A stretch of DNA of 64,000 nt from Nitrosomonas sp. PY1 (GCF_022836435.1 NZ_BQXC01000001.1:2492121-2556120), one strand, 5' to 3'. Shown: positions 9,326 to 18,258, counted from the first letter of the stretch. Translations and numbers: made by a program. The notes: generated by a model not told the origin, from the sequence alone.

Positions 9326-10036
9326 ATGGAACGAGAGCGTGAATTAAACCAATTCAAAACACAACTCATCAATCTTGCTTCACATCAATTTCGCACGCCA
9401 CTTGCCACCATTCGTTCCTGTATTGATTTATTGGATTTAAAACTAAAATCGACACATCTGAATGATGCGTTCCAAGGATTTTTTGCGAAACACAAAGCTA
9501 TCATCGATGAAGAAACCACGCGCATGACTGAATTGATGGAAAATATCTTAGATATCGGCAGAATCGATGAAGGTAAAGTTGAATTATTCAAAAAAAACCT
9601 TCCCTTCAAAAAATTTATGGATGATTTTGTTCAATCTAATCAAGAACCGGGTGGAGAATATCGCAAATTAAGTTATCACTTTGATACTTCTGACAAGATC
9701 ATCAGTATCGACGAAATCCTTTTGCGCAACGTTTTACGCAATATCGTCTCAAATGCCTATAAATACTCGCAAGGCAAGCCCGCTCCAGAACTCAAAGTAA
9801 ACTTTAAAAAAAATGCCTATTGGATTACTGTCAAGGATTATGGCATTGGCGTTCCCGACAAAGATCAACCCTATTTGTTCGAATCGTTCTTTAGAGCTTC
9901 CAACGCGAGGATTTTTCCCGGAAGCGGTCTTGGTTTAATGATTTCCAAGAAATTGATCGCATTGCATGGCGGTAATATCCATTTTTCCAGTAAAGTAGGC
10001 GCGGGATGTTGCGTGACTATTCATCTACCTGCCTAG
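9326..10036 (+). CDS. Histidine kinase catalytic part (HisKA + HATPase_c), in frame after the amber stop
   Basis: 236 residues if initiated at ATG 9326, only 15 bases after the amber codon and in the same frame as the PAS part. The H-box is NLASHQFRTPL (H20), the N-box NVLRNIVSNAYKYS, the G1 box DYGIGVPD and the G2 box GSGLGLMISK, so all core kinase motifs are intact. No good ribosome site precedes the ATG; expression would need re-initiation or read-through. The downstream response regulator begins 9 bases later and is the likely phosphate acceptor. Confidence 0.85.
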   Translation: MERERELNQFKTQLINLASHQFRTPLATIRSCIDLLDLKLKSTHLNDAFQGFFAKHKAIIDEETTRMTELMENILDIGRIDEGKVELFKKNLPFKKFMDDFVQSNQEPGGEYRKLSYHFDTSDKIISIDEILLRNVLRNIVSNAYKYSQGKPAPELKVNFKKNAYWITVKDYGIGVPDKDQPYLFESFFRASNARIFPGSGLGLMISKKLIALHGGNIHFSSKVGAGCCVTIHLPA

Positions 10037-10045
10037 ATCGTTCTT

Positions 10046-10696
10046 ATGCGTGATAATCCCTTAATACTCTTGATAGAAGACGAGAAAGCATTGCGCGAAA
10101 ATATATACGAAATCATTACACATTATGGATTCCAAGTAATTTCTTCGGCTAGCGGTGAAGAAGGTATCAGAATTGTTGAAAAATCTAAACCGGATATCAT
10201 TATCTGCGACATCATGTTACCTGGAATAGATGGTCATGAGGTCTTGACCTCAGTGCGCGAGCAGTTACCCGCATTCACCGGTGCTTTCATTTTTCTCACT
10301 GCGAAGTCGACTCGTGCAGATACCCGAGCTGGCATGGATATGGGTGCCGATGACTACCTGACAAAACCTTTTACCAAAGAAGAGCTTATAAACAGTATCA
10401 AAGCCCGCATTGAAAAATCAGCAAAAATCCAAGCTCATACCCCATACTCGTTCGAGGATACGCTCACATTTACCGAGCTAGAAAAAATTGCTTTGCTTAC
10501 TCCAGCAGAACGCAAAGTCATACGAGAAATCTCCAAAGGACTCACCACACCACAAATTGCTCAAAAACTTTTCTTGAGCCAAAAAACCATTGAAAACCAT
10601 CGCACCAATATTTCCCGGAAATTAAATTTGAGCGGTCCGAATAGTTTAATCAACTTCGCGTTACGTCTGAAACCTTCATTAATAGATAATCACTAA
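10046..10696 (+). CDS. Response regulator, REC + LuxR/NarL-type HTH
   Basis: 216 residues. The receiver domain (about 5-125) has the acidic pair ED (11-12), the phospho-acceptor D55 in CDIMLPG and the conserved lysine in LTKPF. The C-terminal LuxR helix-turn-helix (about 150-210) has LTPAERKVIREISKGLTTPQIA and SQKTIENHRTNISRKL. It follows the split histidine kinase closely and precedes amoC in the same direction, so control of the nearby amoC unit is an attractive but untested idea. Confidence 0.92.
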   Translation: MRDNPLILLIEDEKALRENIYEIITHYGFQVISSASGEEGIRIVEKSKPDIIICDIMLPGIDGHEVLTSVREQLPAFTGAFIFLTAKSTRADTRAGMDMGADDYLTKPFTKEELINSIKARIEKSAKIQAHTPYSFEDTLTFTELEKIALLTPAERKVIREISKGLTTPQIAQKLFLSQKTIENHRTNISRKLNLSGPNSLINFALRLKPSLIDNH

Positions 10697-10781
10697 TACT
10701 CATCGCCAGTTTTCTACCGCTTTGACGTAACAATCAAGCAGCTGCTAAACATAGCCCTAGAATCTTGAATATCGCATACAA

Positions 10782-10801
10782 AATGAATGGATCCATTCAT
10801 T
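10782..10801. promoter_or_regulatory. 20-bp perfect palindrome upstream of amoC
   Basis: The sequence aatgaatgga/tccattcatt is fully self-complementary. It lies 86 bases after the response-regulator stop and 51 bases upstream of the sigma-E-like promoter of amoC. It has no loop and no T-run, so a dimeric-protein operator is more likely than a terminator. The binding protein is unknown. Confidence 0.5.
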
Positions 10802-10851
10802 GCAAAAAACATCGAACACGCTATGCTGTTGTTGGTATAAAAGTATTGCCA

Positions 10852-10878
10852 GGAACTAGGACAATCTTTGTTGTCTAA
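10852..10878 (+). promoter_or_regulatory. Sigma-E (RpoE)-like promoter of amoC
   Basis: GGAACT (10852-10857), 15 bases, then GTCTAA (10873-10878), which closely fits the extracytoplasmic-stress sigma-E consensus. The predicted start is near 10885, giving a leader of about 50 bases with a strong AGGAGGAG ribosome site (10922-10929). Singleton amoC3 of N. europaea is known to be under sigma-E control, which agrees with this match. Confidence 0.7.
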
Positions 10879-10933
10879 ATACTTGGCCAATCTTGATACT
10901 GAGTTTCTATTAACAACCTAATAGGAGGAGAAA

Positions 10934-11743
10934 ATGGCAACGACATATGGCACGAGTAGTGCGAGTAAGAGTGCTGATTATGACATGTCGCTGTGGTATG
11001 ACTCAAAGTACTACAAATTAGGCATGCTGACGATGTTATTGGTAGCGATATTTTGGATATGGTATCAAAGGACATTTGCATATTCGCATGGAATGGATTC
11101 GATGGAACCTGAGTTTGACAAGGTATGGATGGGTCTGTGGCGAGTACACATGACACTGATGCCGCTGTTTGGGTTGGTGACATGGGGTTGGATTCTGAAG
11201 ACTCGTGATACGAAAGAGCAATTAGACAATTTGGACACCAAGCTGGAGATCAAACGTTATTTTTACTGGATGATGTGGTTGGGTGTTTATTTGTTTGGTG
11301 TTTACTGGGGCGGAAGTTTCTTTACGGAACAAGACGCATCTTGGCACCAAGTGATTATTCGTGACACGAGCTTTACGCCAAGTCACGTAGTGGTATTTTA
11401 CGGTTCGTTCCCGATGTACATTGTATGTGGTGTAGCGTCATACTTGTATGCGATGACCCGTCTGCCGCTGTATAGCCGTGGCACATCCTTCCCGTTGGTG
11501 ATGGCAATTGCTGGTCCATTGATGATTCTGCCGAACGTAGGGTTGAACGAATGGGGACATGCATTCTGGTTCATGGAAGAATTGTTTAGCGCGCCATTAC
11601 ACTGGGGCTTTGTGATTCTGGGTTGGGCTGGTTTATTTTCGGGTGGAATTGCAGCACAAATCATTACCCGTTATTCAAACCTGACCGATGTAACCTGGAA
11701 CAATGCTAGCAGAGAAATTCTGAATAACCGCATCGTTCCTTAA
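10934..11743 (+). CDS. amoC: Ammonia monooxygenase subunit C (stand-alone copy)
   Basis: 269 residues, full AmoC length, with about six membrane helices. Ammonia monooxygenase oxidises ammonia to hydroxylamine in the inner and intracytoplasmic membranes. The metal-site residues known from PmoC (Asp, His four later, His thirteen after that) are present as D134, H138 and H151 in [10 protein letters not shown] and TPSHVV. The start is fixed by AGGAGGAG just upstream. No amoA or amoB follows, so this is a singleton like amoC3, a copy linked to stress in N. europaea. The sigma-E-like promoter supports that role. An AmoD-like gene lies downstream after a strong hairpin. Confidence 0.97.
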   Translation: MATTYGTSSASKSADYDMSLWYDSKYYKLGMLTMLLVAIFWIWYQRTFAYSHGMDSMEPEFDKVWMGLWRVHMTLMPLFGLVTWGWILKTRDTKEQLDNLDTKLEIKRYFYWMMWLGVYLFGVYWGGSFFTEQDASWHQVIIRDTSFTPSHVVVFYGSFPMYIVCGVASYLYAMTRLPLYSRGTSFPLVMAIAGPLMILPNVGLNEWGHAFWFMEELFSAPLHWGFVILGWAGLFSGGIAAQIITRYSNLTDVTWNNASREILNNRIVP

Positions 11744-11760
11744 TTTTTAGTTGATATACA

Positions 11761-11794
11761 CATTCCATGGTTTATCGAAATAAACCATGGAATG
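11761..11794 (+). promoter_or_regulatory. Perfect 14-bp-arm hairpin between amoC and the amoD-like gene
   Basis: Arms cattccatggttta (11761-11774) and taaaccatggaatg (11781-11794) pair perfectly around a 6-base loop tcgaaa. No T-run follows, so it is not a standard terminator. It could set the 3' end or stability of the amoC message or act as a partial attenuator before the downstream gene. Confidence 0.75.
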
Positions 11795-11834
11795 GTCAAG
11801 CAAAATGCTTAATCAAATAGGAGGGATGGAACAT

Positions 11835-12392
11835 ATGATTACACTAGAAAAAATAACAGGACATGTTTTTATAGCGATTATCCTGTTTACATTGTATTCC
11901 GGATTGGCTACCGCGCATGGGAAGGTAGATCTAGATGCTGATGTTTGCGTACGCAACATATCCGGCAGTATGGTGCACTTAAGCACGTATCAACCACAAT
12001 ATGATCCCCAAGCCGAATATTGCACAGAAATTCCTAAAGAAGGTGAAACTTTATGGGTCTTAGATTTAATTGATCAGGCGCTGCGTAACATGCCAGTTGC
12101 AGTTAAAATTATGAGGGGTAGCGGTGCAAGTTTAAGCGATACCGTAACATCACTCTATTCTACCGATCACAGTGACGGAGTGATTAAAGGCGCATTCAAT
12201 TTAGACGAAGGACAATATACACTTTTTGTGACTGGAGAAGGTACTCCTCCTTTACATTACGAATATCCATTAAGAATTCAGATGACCAATTACAAGGATC
12301 TATTTTTTTCATATGCGCCTTATATAATTATATTTCTATTGCTTGCTTTAATGACGGATAAAATCTTGAAACGCCGTAAATTAAGAAGCTAG
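11835..12392 (+). CDS. amoD: AmoD/PmoD-like periplasmic copper-associated membrane protein
   Basis: 185 residues from ATG 11835, chosen because AGGAGGG (11819-11825) is 9 bases upstream; an in-frame ATG at 11787 lies inside the hairpin arm and is less likely. The protein has a signal peptide (to about 27, ending LATA), a periplasmic domain and a C-terminal membrane helix (about 156-175) with a basic tail. C38, M46, H48 and C63 in the DVCVRNISGSMVHLSTYQ and EYC segments resemble the copper-site region of the PmoD/AmoD family. Cleavage after ATA would leave an N-terminal His-Gly. The choice between AmoD and its paralogue AmoE is uncertain. Confidence 0.72.
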   Translation: MITLEKITGHVFIAIILFTLYSGLATAHGKVDLDADVCVRNISGSMVHLSTYQPQYDPQAEYCTEIPKEGETLWVLDLIDQALRNMPVAVKIMRGSGASLSDTVTSLYSTDHSDGVIKGAFNLDEGQYTLFVTGEGTPPLHYEYPLRIQMTNYKDLFFSYAPYIIIFLLLALMTDKILKRRKLRS

Positions 12393-12478
12393 GCTTAGAA
12401 CTCTAACAACGATATCTTCTGAAGGTGTTAAGTTTTTGAGGGTAAACATACTGTAACTGCAAGGATTGCTTTCTGTCA

Positions 12479-13114
12479 TCATATTTTTGATACAAAAGAG
12501 CTTAAAATCAGGTTTTTGAGTATCATCAACTTACCGTGAAAGAAATGGCTAGCACCCGGAATCATTACAATCGGCAGCGATTGGGGTGCTGCCCAAGCCA
12601 TAATTGATTCAGGCACGACCACATCATCCTGATCGCCCTGAATAATCAAGGTATAGCGATTCTTTTCAGGCGGTATAGGAGCTTCCAAATGTACAACAGA
12701 TGGCGCAACCAAAATGAGAAATTCTGGGTTCAGGGTCTGAGCAGCATGCAATTGAATAGCACCGCCAAAAGAAAAACCGGATAGCAACAAAGGCAAATCC
12801 AGTAAATCGCTATATTGTTCGCGAATATAATTCGTAATCGTTAGCACATCGACCAATTCCCCGATACCATGATCAAAAACTCCCTCGCTTTGACCAACAC
12901 CACGAAAATTGAATTTTACCGTAACAAAACCTAGTTCTAACAAGGTATTGAATAATGTATGCGCCACCTTGTTATTCATCGTTCCACCATACAGTGGATG
13001 CGGATGCGCCACAATAGCAACTCCTTTGGGAGGAGCGCTAGGTCTAGCTAACACCGTTTCCAGCTTTCCGGCAGCACCTGCAACAAAAAACTTTTCAAGT
13101 CGATACGATTTCAT
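12479..13114 (-). CDS. Alpha/beta hydrolase
   Basis: 211 residues from ATG 13114 (an upstream in-frame GTG at 13120 is possible). Motifs: HPHPLYGGTMNNKV near the N-terminus, FNFRGVGQSEG (oxyanion region), the nucleophile elbow GFSFGG, then DQDDVV (acid) and GASHFFHG (catalytic His). This is the pattern of the small dienelactone-hydrolase-like cytosolic esterases common in proteobacteria. The substrate is unknown. The next gene upstream is the [2Fe-2S] ferredoxin on the same strand. Confidence 0.85.
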   Translation of the reverse strand: MKSYRLEKFFVAGAAGKLETVLARPSAPPKGVAIVAHPHPLYGGTMNNKVAHTLFNTLLELGFVTVKFNFRGVGQSEGVFDHGIGELVDVLTITNYIREQYSDLLDLPLLLSGFSFGGAIQLHAAQTLNPEFLILVAPSVVHLEAPIPPEKNRYTLIIQGDQDDVVVPESIMAWAAPQSLPIVMIPGASHFFHGKLMILKNLILSSFVSKI

Positions 13115-13154
13115 TGGCACAGCATCTTAACCGCTATTAAACATAAGTTGTTGA

Positions 13155-13463
13155 TCAAATCTTCAAGCGCTCGACAACATTGCCTTTCACCAAATGCTCA
13201 TCAATGATTTCATCAATATCATCCTTGTCGATATAGGTATACCAAGTTTCATCCGGGTAAACCACAATCACCGGTCCTTCATTACAGCGATCCAGGCAAC
13301 CAGCGTTGTTAATGCGAATCTTATTTTTTCCATCAAGTCTTAATGATTTAATGCGTTGTTTAGCGTAATCACGCAATACTTGCGCTCCCAAATCATTACA
13401 GCATTTGGCTCCACCTTCACGCTGATTGACGCAAAAAAAGACATGGTATTGATAGTAACTCAT
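13155..13463 (-). CDS. Thioredoxin-like [2Fe-2S] ferredoxin
   Basis: 102 residues when started at ATG 13463 (MSYYQYHVFFC), the usual family start; a longer frame to 13547 adds 28 unconvincing residues. Cluster cysteines are seen in FFCVNQ, AKCC and AGCLDRCNEGP, matching Shethna-type/NuoE-like thioredoxin-fold ferredoxins. It should act as a soluble one-electron carrier. The partner is not evident from neighbours. Confidence 0.88.
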   Translation of the reverse strand: MSYYQYHVFFCVNQREGGAKCCNDLGAQVLRDYAKQRIKSLRLDGKNKIRINNAGCLDRCNEGPVIVVYPDETWYTYIDKDDIDEIIDEHLVKGNVVERLKI

Positions 13464-13776
13464 AATCGTGTCATTCAAATAGTCATCGAAAAGATAGTTG
13501 ATTTTACAAAATTTGCAGCCTTTACTGTAAATTTCATGGCTCAACAATAAAAATAAAATTTCTTATGTCACAACACACCAGGAAAAGAACGAAAACGAAG
13601 CAAATAAATGAAGTCATGCACCACCAGCGATGCAATCATTTAGTAAGCATGATGTTTACCAGAGAACGGAGTTTTTTGACGCAGATTAAACGGTTGAAAT
13701 GTAGCGGCAAAGATTTTTTAGAAGTCTGATCAAAACTTTTCTGTTATTGATAACATGAATAACAGATATGGCGATA

Positions 13777-14679
13777 TCACATATTCCAGGGAATAGTGCG
13801 ATTCTCAATAAGCGTCCTTAATGAATCGACACTGGGTGCATAATATCGCCTGAGCCGTAAATAATCCTGTTCGGGAATTTGATCGTAGCCTTCTCGTGCT
13901 TGATTAGTTTTTTTGTACAAATCCACTAGCGATTGTTTCAATTGTGGACGCTGCCGCAAAAGCCGCTCAGATTTTGCATTGAGCCAAACAGCTATTTTAT
14001 GCAACCATTTGAGCCGACTTTCATAGGTCACGTTGATTTTCTTAAAATCGTAATTGGCAAAATAGTCCGATGGAATCTCTAAGAACTGACAGAGTTCTTG
14101 CATAAAGCTAAGAATATCGCGATTCATGTCTTCAAAAAACATGATTTTTATTTGCTTGGTTGGAAAACACTGATAATAATATTTCAGATACTCAGCATAC
14201 CGGCCATAGCTGATCACTTTCAGGTACCACTCATCCATGCCTAATTCAGCGGGCGACTTCTGCTTTGAATCGTATGCAATACATTGATCGATATATTCTG
14301 AAAAAGACATATCTTTACAAATATTGAGCTTACCAATATGGAAATTAAAAGATGAGTACATCCTGTCCACTGGATCCCTTAGGATGAATAGCAATTTTGT
14401 TTTGGGTATCAATGCATGGATACGCGGTGCAACCTCAGCACCACTGCCGAGATAACCCGGTGAAGCCTCCATCACAATAGTTTTTCGTTCGCAATGGCTG
14501 GCAAAATACTTGGAATAATTCAGCATATCGGTATTGCGGTCTCCGAAATACCCATTACGAAAAAAATCCGTTTCTTTCACAGCAGAACCACAAACTAAAG
14601 GATGTGTGCTTAAATAAGTAAATACAGAAGTCGTTCCAGCTTTTTCTGTTCCTGCGATAATGAAATTAGCTAATGTCAC
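13777..14679 (-). CDS. Sulfotransferase (PAPS-dependent)
   Basis: 300 residues. The 5'-phosphosulfate loop is IIAGTEKAGTTSVF near the N-terminus, and RDPVDRMYSSFNFH is the 3'-phosphate-binding motif. The start is GTG at 14679 with AAGGAA about 8 bases upstream. It lies at the downstream end of a block of polysaccharide genes on the same strand, so it may sulfate the exported glycan or lipid. The acceptor is unknown. Confidence 0.9.
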   Translation of the reverse strand: MTLANFIIAGTEKAGTTSVFTYLSTHPLVCGSAVKETDFFRNGYFGDRNTDMLNYSKYFASHCERKTIVMEASPGYLGSGAEVAPRIHALIPKTKLLFILRDPVDRMYSSFNFHIGKLNICKDMSFSEYIDQCIAYDSKQKSPAELGMDEWYLKVISYGRYAEYLKYYYQCFPTKQIKIMFFEDMNRDILSFMQELCQFLEIPSDYFANYDFKKINVTYESRLKWLHKIAVWLNAKSERLLRQRPQLKQSLVDLYKKTNQAREGYDQIPEQDYLRLRRYYAPSVDSLRTLIENRTIPWNM

Positions 14680-14774
14680 AGCGATATTCCTTTCTAAGTA
14701 ACTATGTTGCGTGATCAGAATATTGAAATCGAATTTCTAATAGAAACCGTACCCGCCCAATCAATTAAATTTAT

Positions 14775-15560
14775 TCAGCGTGGTTGTTGTATATTATGAA
14801 TAAGAGATTGTTGTTGCAATATTTTCTTCCCTTTCAGACGACGCCATAATACGCGCATCATGAAAACTGGATTACCCAAAACATATCGTGCAAACATCCT
14901 TTTCGGTTCCATCATTAATCGAAAAACCCATTCCAACCCAAGTTTACGAATAAAATAAGGCGCCCGAGGCATGATTCCAGAATAAAAATCGAATAATGCA
15001 CCTACCCCCATTATAATAGGCGTTTGCAGTTTTTCCGCATGATGTGTTATCCATAATTCCTGATTCGGTACGCCCATCGCCACCAGGAGAATTTGTGCCC
15101 CACTGTCATTAATAGACTGAATAATGCTTTCTGCATCGTTTGGATGGAAGTAACCATCATGCGTCCAAACGATATTCAAATGCGGGAATTGTTTCTTCAT
15201 ATTATCAGCACACTGTTGGGCTATGCCAGGACGCGCACCCAATAGTGCAAGATTAATCTGTTCACGGGCAGCTTCGCGGCAAATAATAGGAAACAAATCA
15301 GTTCCATTAACGTTGTCTTTGAGCCAAAAACCAGCCAGTTTTGCGGCTTGCCGCATGCCACTGCCATCGGCATATAATAAAGCTCGATCCTGCAACGCTC
15401 GCAAATAGTTTGCATCGTTCGCGGCAACATTAATGCAATGAGCATTCAGAAAAAAAACTTTGCAACGGTTGTTCCGTTTGGCATCGGCAACGATATTTGC
15501 ACCTGCTTCATCAAGTGTTATATCTTTGATGCTTAGTCCAAAAAGATGTATATACGTCAT
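14775..15560 (-). CDS. WecG/TagA/CpsF family glycosyltransferase (GT26)
   Basis: 261 residues. FLNAHCINVAANDANYLRAL and YADGSGM (D65, aligned with the TagA catalytic Asp) are family hallmarks, as are GARPGIAQQ, VAMGVPNQELW and GVGALFDFYSG. It transfers a second sugar such as N-acetylmannosamine onto a lipid-linked sugar in polysaccharide synthesis. The start overlaps the stop of the upstream GT4 gene by 4 bases, so the two are coupled. Confidence 0.93.
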   Translation of the reverse strand: MTYIHLFGLSIKDITLDEAGANIVADAKRNNRCKVFFLNAHCINVAANDANYLRALQDRALLYADGSGMRQAAKLAGFWLKDNVNGTDLFPIICREAAREQINLALLGARPGIAQQCADNMKKQFPHLNIVWTHDGYFHPNDAESIIQSINDSGAQILLVAMGVPNQELWITHHAEKLQTPIIMGVGALFDFYSGIMPRAPYFIRKLGLEWVFRLMMEPKRMFARYVLGNPVFMMRVLWRRLKGKKILQQQSLIHNIQQPR

Positions 15561-16678
15561 AGAGGTTGTCGCTTCTCGATTATCGCATCATAAACCCCAG
15601 CAACCGCTTTAGCCATGCTATGGTCTGAAAAATTAGCAACCTGGAGTTGGTATGCTTTCTCACGCATGCTAGTCCACTGGTATTTGCCATCCATTAGCTC
15701 AGCAATTACTTTGGCCAGTTGTCGCGCATCTCCGGCAGGCACCACCAAACCAGTATGACCATGTTCCAATACTTCTGGAATGCCTTCCACATTGGATGCC
15801 ACGACCGGCACACCCGTTGCCATCGCTTCCAGAATAACCATCGGCATACCTTCTCCGAATAAGCTTGGAAGCGTCATAACATCCATTTTGAGAAATTCTG
15901 GTTCGATTTTTTGTACAAACCCAACCCAGTCAATCATATCCGCCACACCTAACCGAATAGCCAATGCTTTAATGTTTTTTTCATACTCTGGCGTTTCGAA
16001 TGGGCCTACCGCGCGGAGTCGAACAGCCTTCCCCATTTGCTTTAAATCAGCCAAGGCTTGGATCAACACTTCCAATCCTTTTCGCGGACGAAATAATGCC
16101 ACGCTGCCGATAATCCATTCCGAACTCGGTGGCAAGCGCTCAGGCAGTGGCCCCGGAGTCACTACGCCATTCGCTGCCATGGTAATTTTTGTACGCGACC
16201 AACCCTGTTTTTGCAGATAACCTTCTAAGCTCTTAGACACGGGAATTAATTGCGAAACACCAATTAGGCTTAACCGTTCCATCGTAGCATTGACATAATT
16301 GCGCAACAGGTTCTCGGTATCTCTTGTCGTTGGACTGTGAACATGGTGAACTAATGGCAATCCGGTCATCCATGCAGCAGAACGGCCTAGCAATACGGCT
16401 CTAGGCGTATGCGAATGAATAATCGCATACCGATCCCGTCGTGCAATAGCCACAATTTCTTTTACACAGGCCAAATCAAACTTAGATTTCATCGGCACTT
16501 CATAGAGTGGCACCGTAGAGACCCTATTAGCTGCAAATTTAAATGGTTTTAGACAAACGAAACCAACTTCGTAACCATATTCAGGCAAACTCAGCGCTAA
16601 TACATCTTGAACTCTTTCAGCACCGGAGAAAAATTCACCATTAATGATATGCAACACTTTGGCTTTACTGGTTCTCAT
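15557..16678 (-). CDS. Glycosyltransferase family 4 (GT-B fold)
   Basis: 373 residues. The N-terminal domain opens VLHIINGEFFSGAERV, a typical GT4 acceptor loop. The C-terminal donor domain shows GSVALFRPRKGLEVLIQAL and the E-x7-E region LFGEGMPMVILEAMATGVPVV. Cytosolic, it adds a sugar to a growing lipid-linked polysaccharide. It sits between the flippase (50-base gap) and the GT26 gene (4-base overlap). Donor and acceptor cannot be named. Confidence 0.92.
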   Translation of the reverse strand: MRTSKAKVLHIINGEFFSGAERVQDVLALSLPEYGYEVGFVCLKPFKFAANRVSTVPLYEVPMKSKFDLACVKEIVAIARRDRYAIIHSHTPRAVLLGRSAAWMTGLPLVHHVHSPTTRDTENLLRNYVNATMERLSLIGVSQLIPVSKSLEGYLQKQGWSRTKITMAANGVVTPGPLPERLPPSSEWIIGSVALFRPRKGLEVLIQALADLKQMGKAVRLRAVGPFETPEYEKNIKALAIRLGVADMIDWVGFVQKIEPEFLKMDVMTLPSLFGEGMPMVILEAMATGVPVVASNVEGIPEVLEHGHTGLVVPAGDARQLAKVIAELMDGKYQWTSMREKAYQLQVANFSDHSMAKAVAGVYDAIIEKRQPL

Positions 16679-16728
16679 CTGAAGTTAACCATGAAGTGGA
16701 AGTCTTATTTTAGAGTCAAAAAATTCCG

Positions 16729-18258
16729 TCAATATTTTGGATGTTTCCATACGAAAGGCGCAAAAAATCGAGCTTGCTGTCGCAATCCGCGGCGCAACAA
16801 TGCCATATCATTACGATTAAGTGGCTTGACGAGCACCAAACCAGCGCAATACAACAAAAGCACAATCCCAAGCCCCCACCACGCATTATATTCTTGACCA
16901 ACCATCCATCCAGCGATCGTCGATAAAGCAGCCAGAACAATTCCGCGCAAAGCACCATACCAATCCAATTCGATACGCTCAGCTTGGCGGTTGAGCCACA
17001 CTAAAATAGTGCTATTCAAGATCCAGAGGCTTAGCATAATCCCTATCACAACCCCAATCAAATCCCAGTTTGATCCAATAATGACCGATATCGGCACTAG
17101 AATAGCTAATAAACTAAAGTATCTCAGCTGGTGCGTATAGGAAAAAATCTGCATGGATGAATTGATCAGTTGACTTTGACCAGCCGCGCCCAGTCCGATT
17201 AGCATAATTAGCATAATCGTTCCCGCATCCATAAAGCGGCCACTGCTAATAAACGCAATTAGCGTATCACCCGCAATAGCAATCGATGCAACACAGATAG
17301 CCACAATTAATAGATTGATTTTCCATAATAAAGCCACAGTTTGGCTAACAATACTGATTTCACCAGCGGTATACCTTGAAATCAAGATGGGCCGAATGAT
17401 GTTATAAAGCAAGTTGGCAGGTAAATAACGGCCGATGATGGTCTGTAGTTGCTGTAAGAAAGCAAACATACCGGCTGCCTCCAATCCTAGTACCCTAGCT
17501 ACTAAAATTCTTAATGTTCCGGGTCCGGCAGTAGCCCATAATAAGCTCGTCCCCATCATATGCCAAATGAAAGTCGCAATTTCTCGCACGCTGACGTAAT
17601 AATCACCAGTACCTGGTAAGTTTCTTAACTTTTTGACTAAAAACAATTCCGCTAATAGAAAGCAACTGGTCGAAATGATCAGATCAATGTATAACAGCTT
17701 TTCCAACGTTAAAGTTCCAACTAACGTCAGTATCGCCACACCGATGATACGTCCGATCGGCATCAATGCTTGTGTCGTTTGCGACCAACGTTGTTCCAAG
17801 AGACACTCGAGCATCTCGACAGTAAACCGAAAACCTATGACAGTAATAATAAGACCTGCAGCGATGATTGTGCTATTTTGCTGCACGACACTGAAACCAA
17901 GCCAAACAGTAATTTCTGGCCAAAAAGAAACAATAATCACAGAAAAAACAATCAAAATTGCAAAACGAATCAAAGCCATCCAACTAACAAACTTAAATAA
18001 AAGCCCAGGAGCTCCACGTTCCGCCAGTTCCGGCAAAAATCTCCGCACGCCTTCTATCATGCCGAGAGAACTCAAAGGCATCAGCATCTCTACCATGCCC
18101 CATAACACCATGTATGCGCCGTAATCGCTAGGCGATAAAATGCGTACTAGCCAAAGTGTTAATGCAAAAAACGCAATAGCTTGCGTCACCCTCCCTAATA
18201 GAAAATGCTGGAGAGCTTTGCGAAAACGTTTCCCTGAATAAAGCATTAGGTGGGACAA
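16729..18258 (-). CDS. Polysaccharide flippase (Wzx-like, MATE/MOP superfamily)
   Basis: 509 residues with about 12-14 membrane helices and the opening typical of polysaccharide exporters (FLLGRVTQAIAFFALTLWLVRILSPSDYGAYMVL). It should flip a lipid-linked saccharide across the inner membrane. The start overlaps the upstream GT gene by 13 bases. No Wzy polymerase is visible in the window. Confidence 0.9.
   Translation of the reverse strand: MSHLMLYSGKRFRKALQHFLLGRVTQAIAFFALTLWLVRILSPSDYGAYMVLWGMVEMLMPLSSLGMIEGVRRFLPELAERGAPGLLFKFVSWMALIRFAILIVFSVIIVSFWPEITVWLGFSVVQQNSTIIAAGLIITVIGFRFTVEMLECLLEQRWSQTTQALMPIGRIIGVAILTLVGTLTLEKLLYIDLIISTSCFLLAELFLVKKLRNLPGTGDYYVSVREIATFIWHMMGTSLLWATAGPGTLRILVARVLGLEAAGMFAFLQQLQTIIGRYLPANLLYNIIRPILISRYTAGEISIVSQTVALLWKINLLIVAICVASIAIAGDTLIAFISSGRFMDAGTIMLIMLIGLGAAGQSQLINSSMQIFSYTHQLRYFSLLAILVPISVIIGSNWDLIGVVIGIMLSLWILNSTILVWLNRQAERIELDWYGALRGIVLAALSTIAGWMVGQEYNAWWGLGIVLLLYCAGLVLVKPLNRNDMALLRRGLRQQARFFAPFVWKHPKY

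Noticed and set aside
11787-11834. Upstream start of the amoD-like gene
   Set aside because: This ATG lies within the hairpin arm and has no ribosome site, whereas AGGAGGG is correctly placed for ATG 11835.
13741-13765. Inverted repeat ctgttatt/aataacag after the sulfotransferase
   Set aside because: Only 8 bp with a 9-base loop and no T-run on either strand; too weak for a terminator call.
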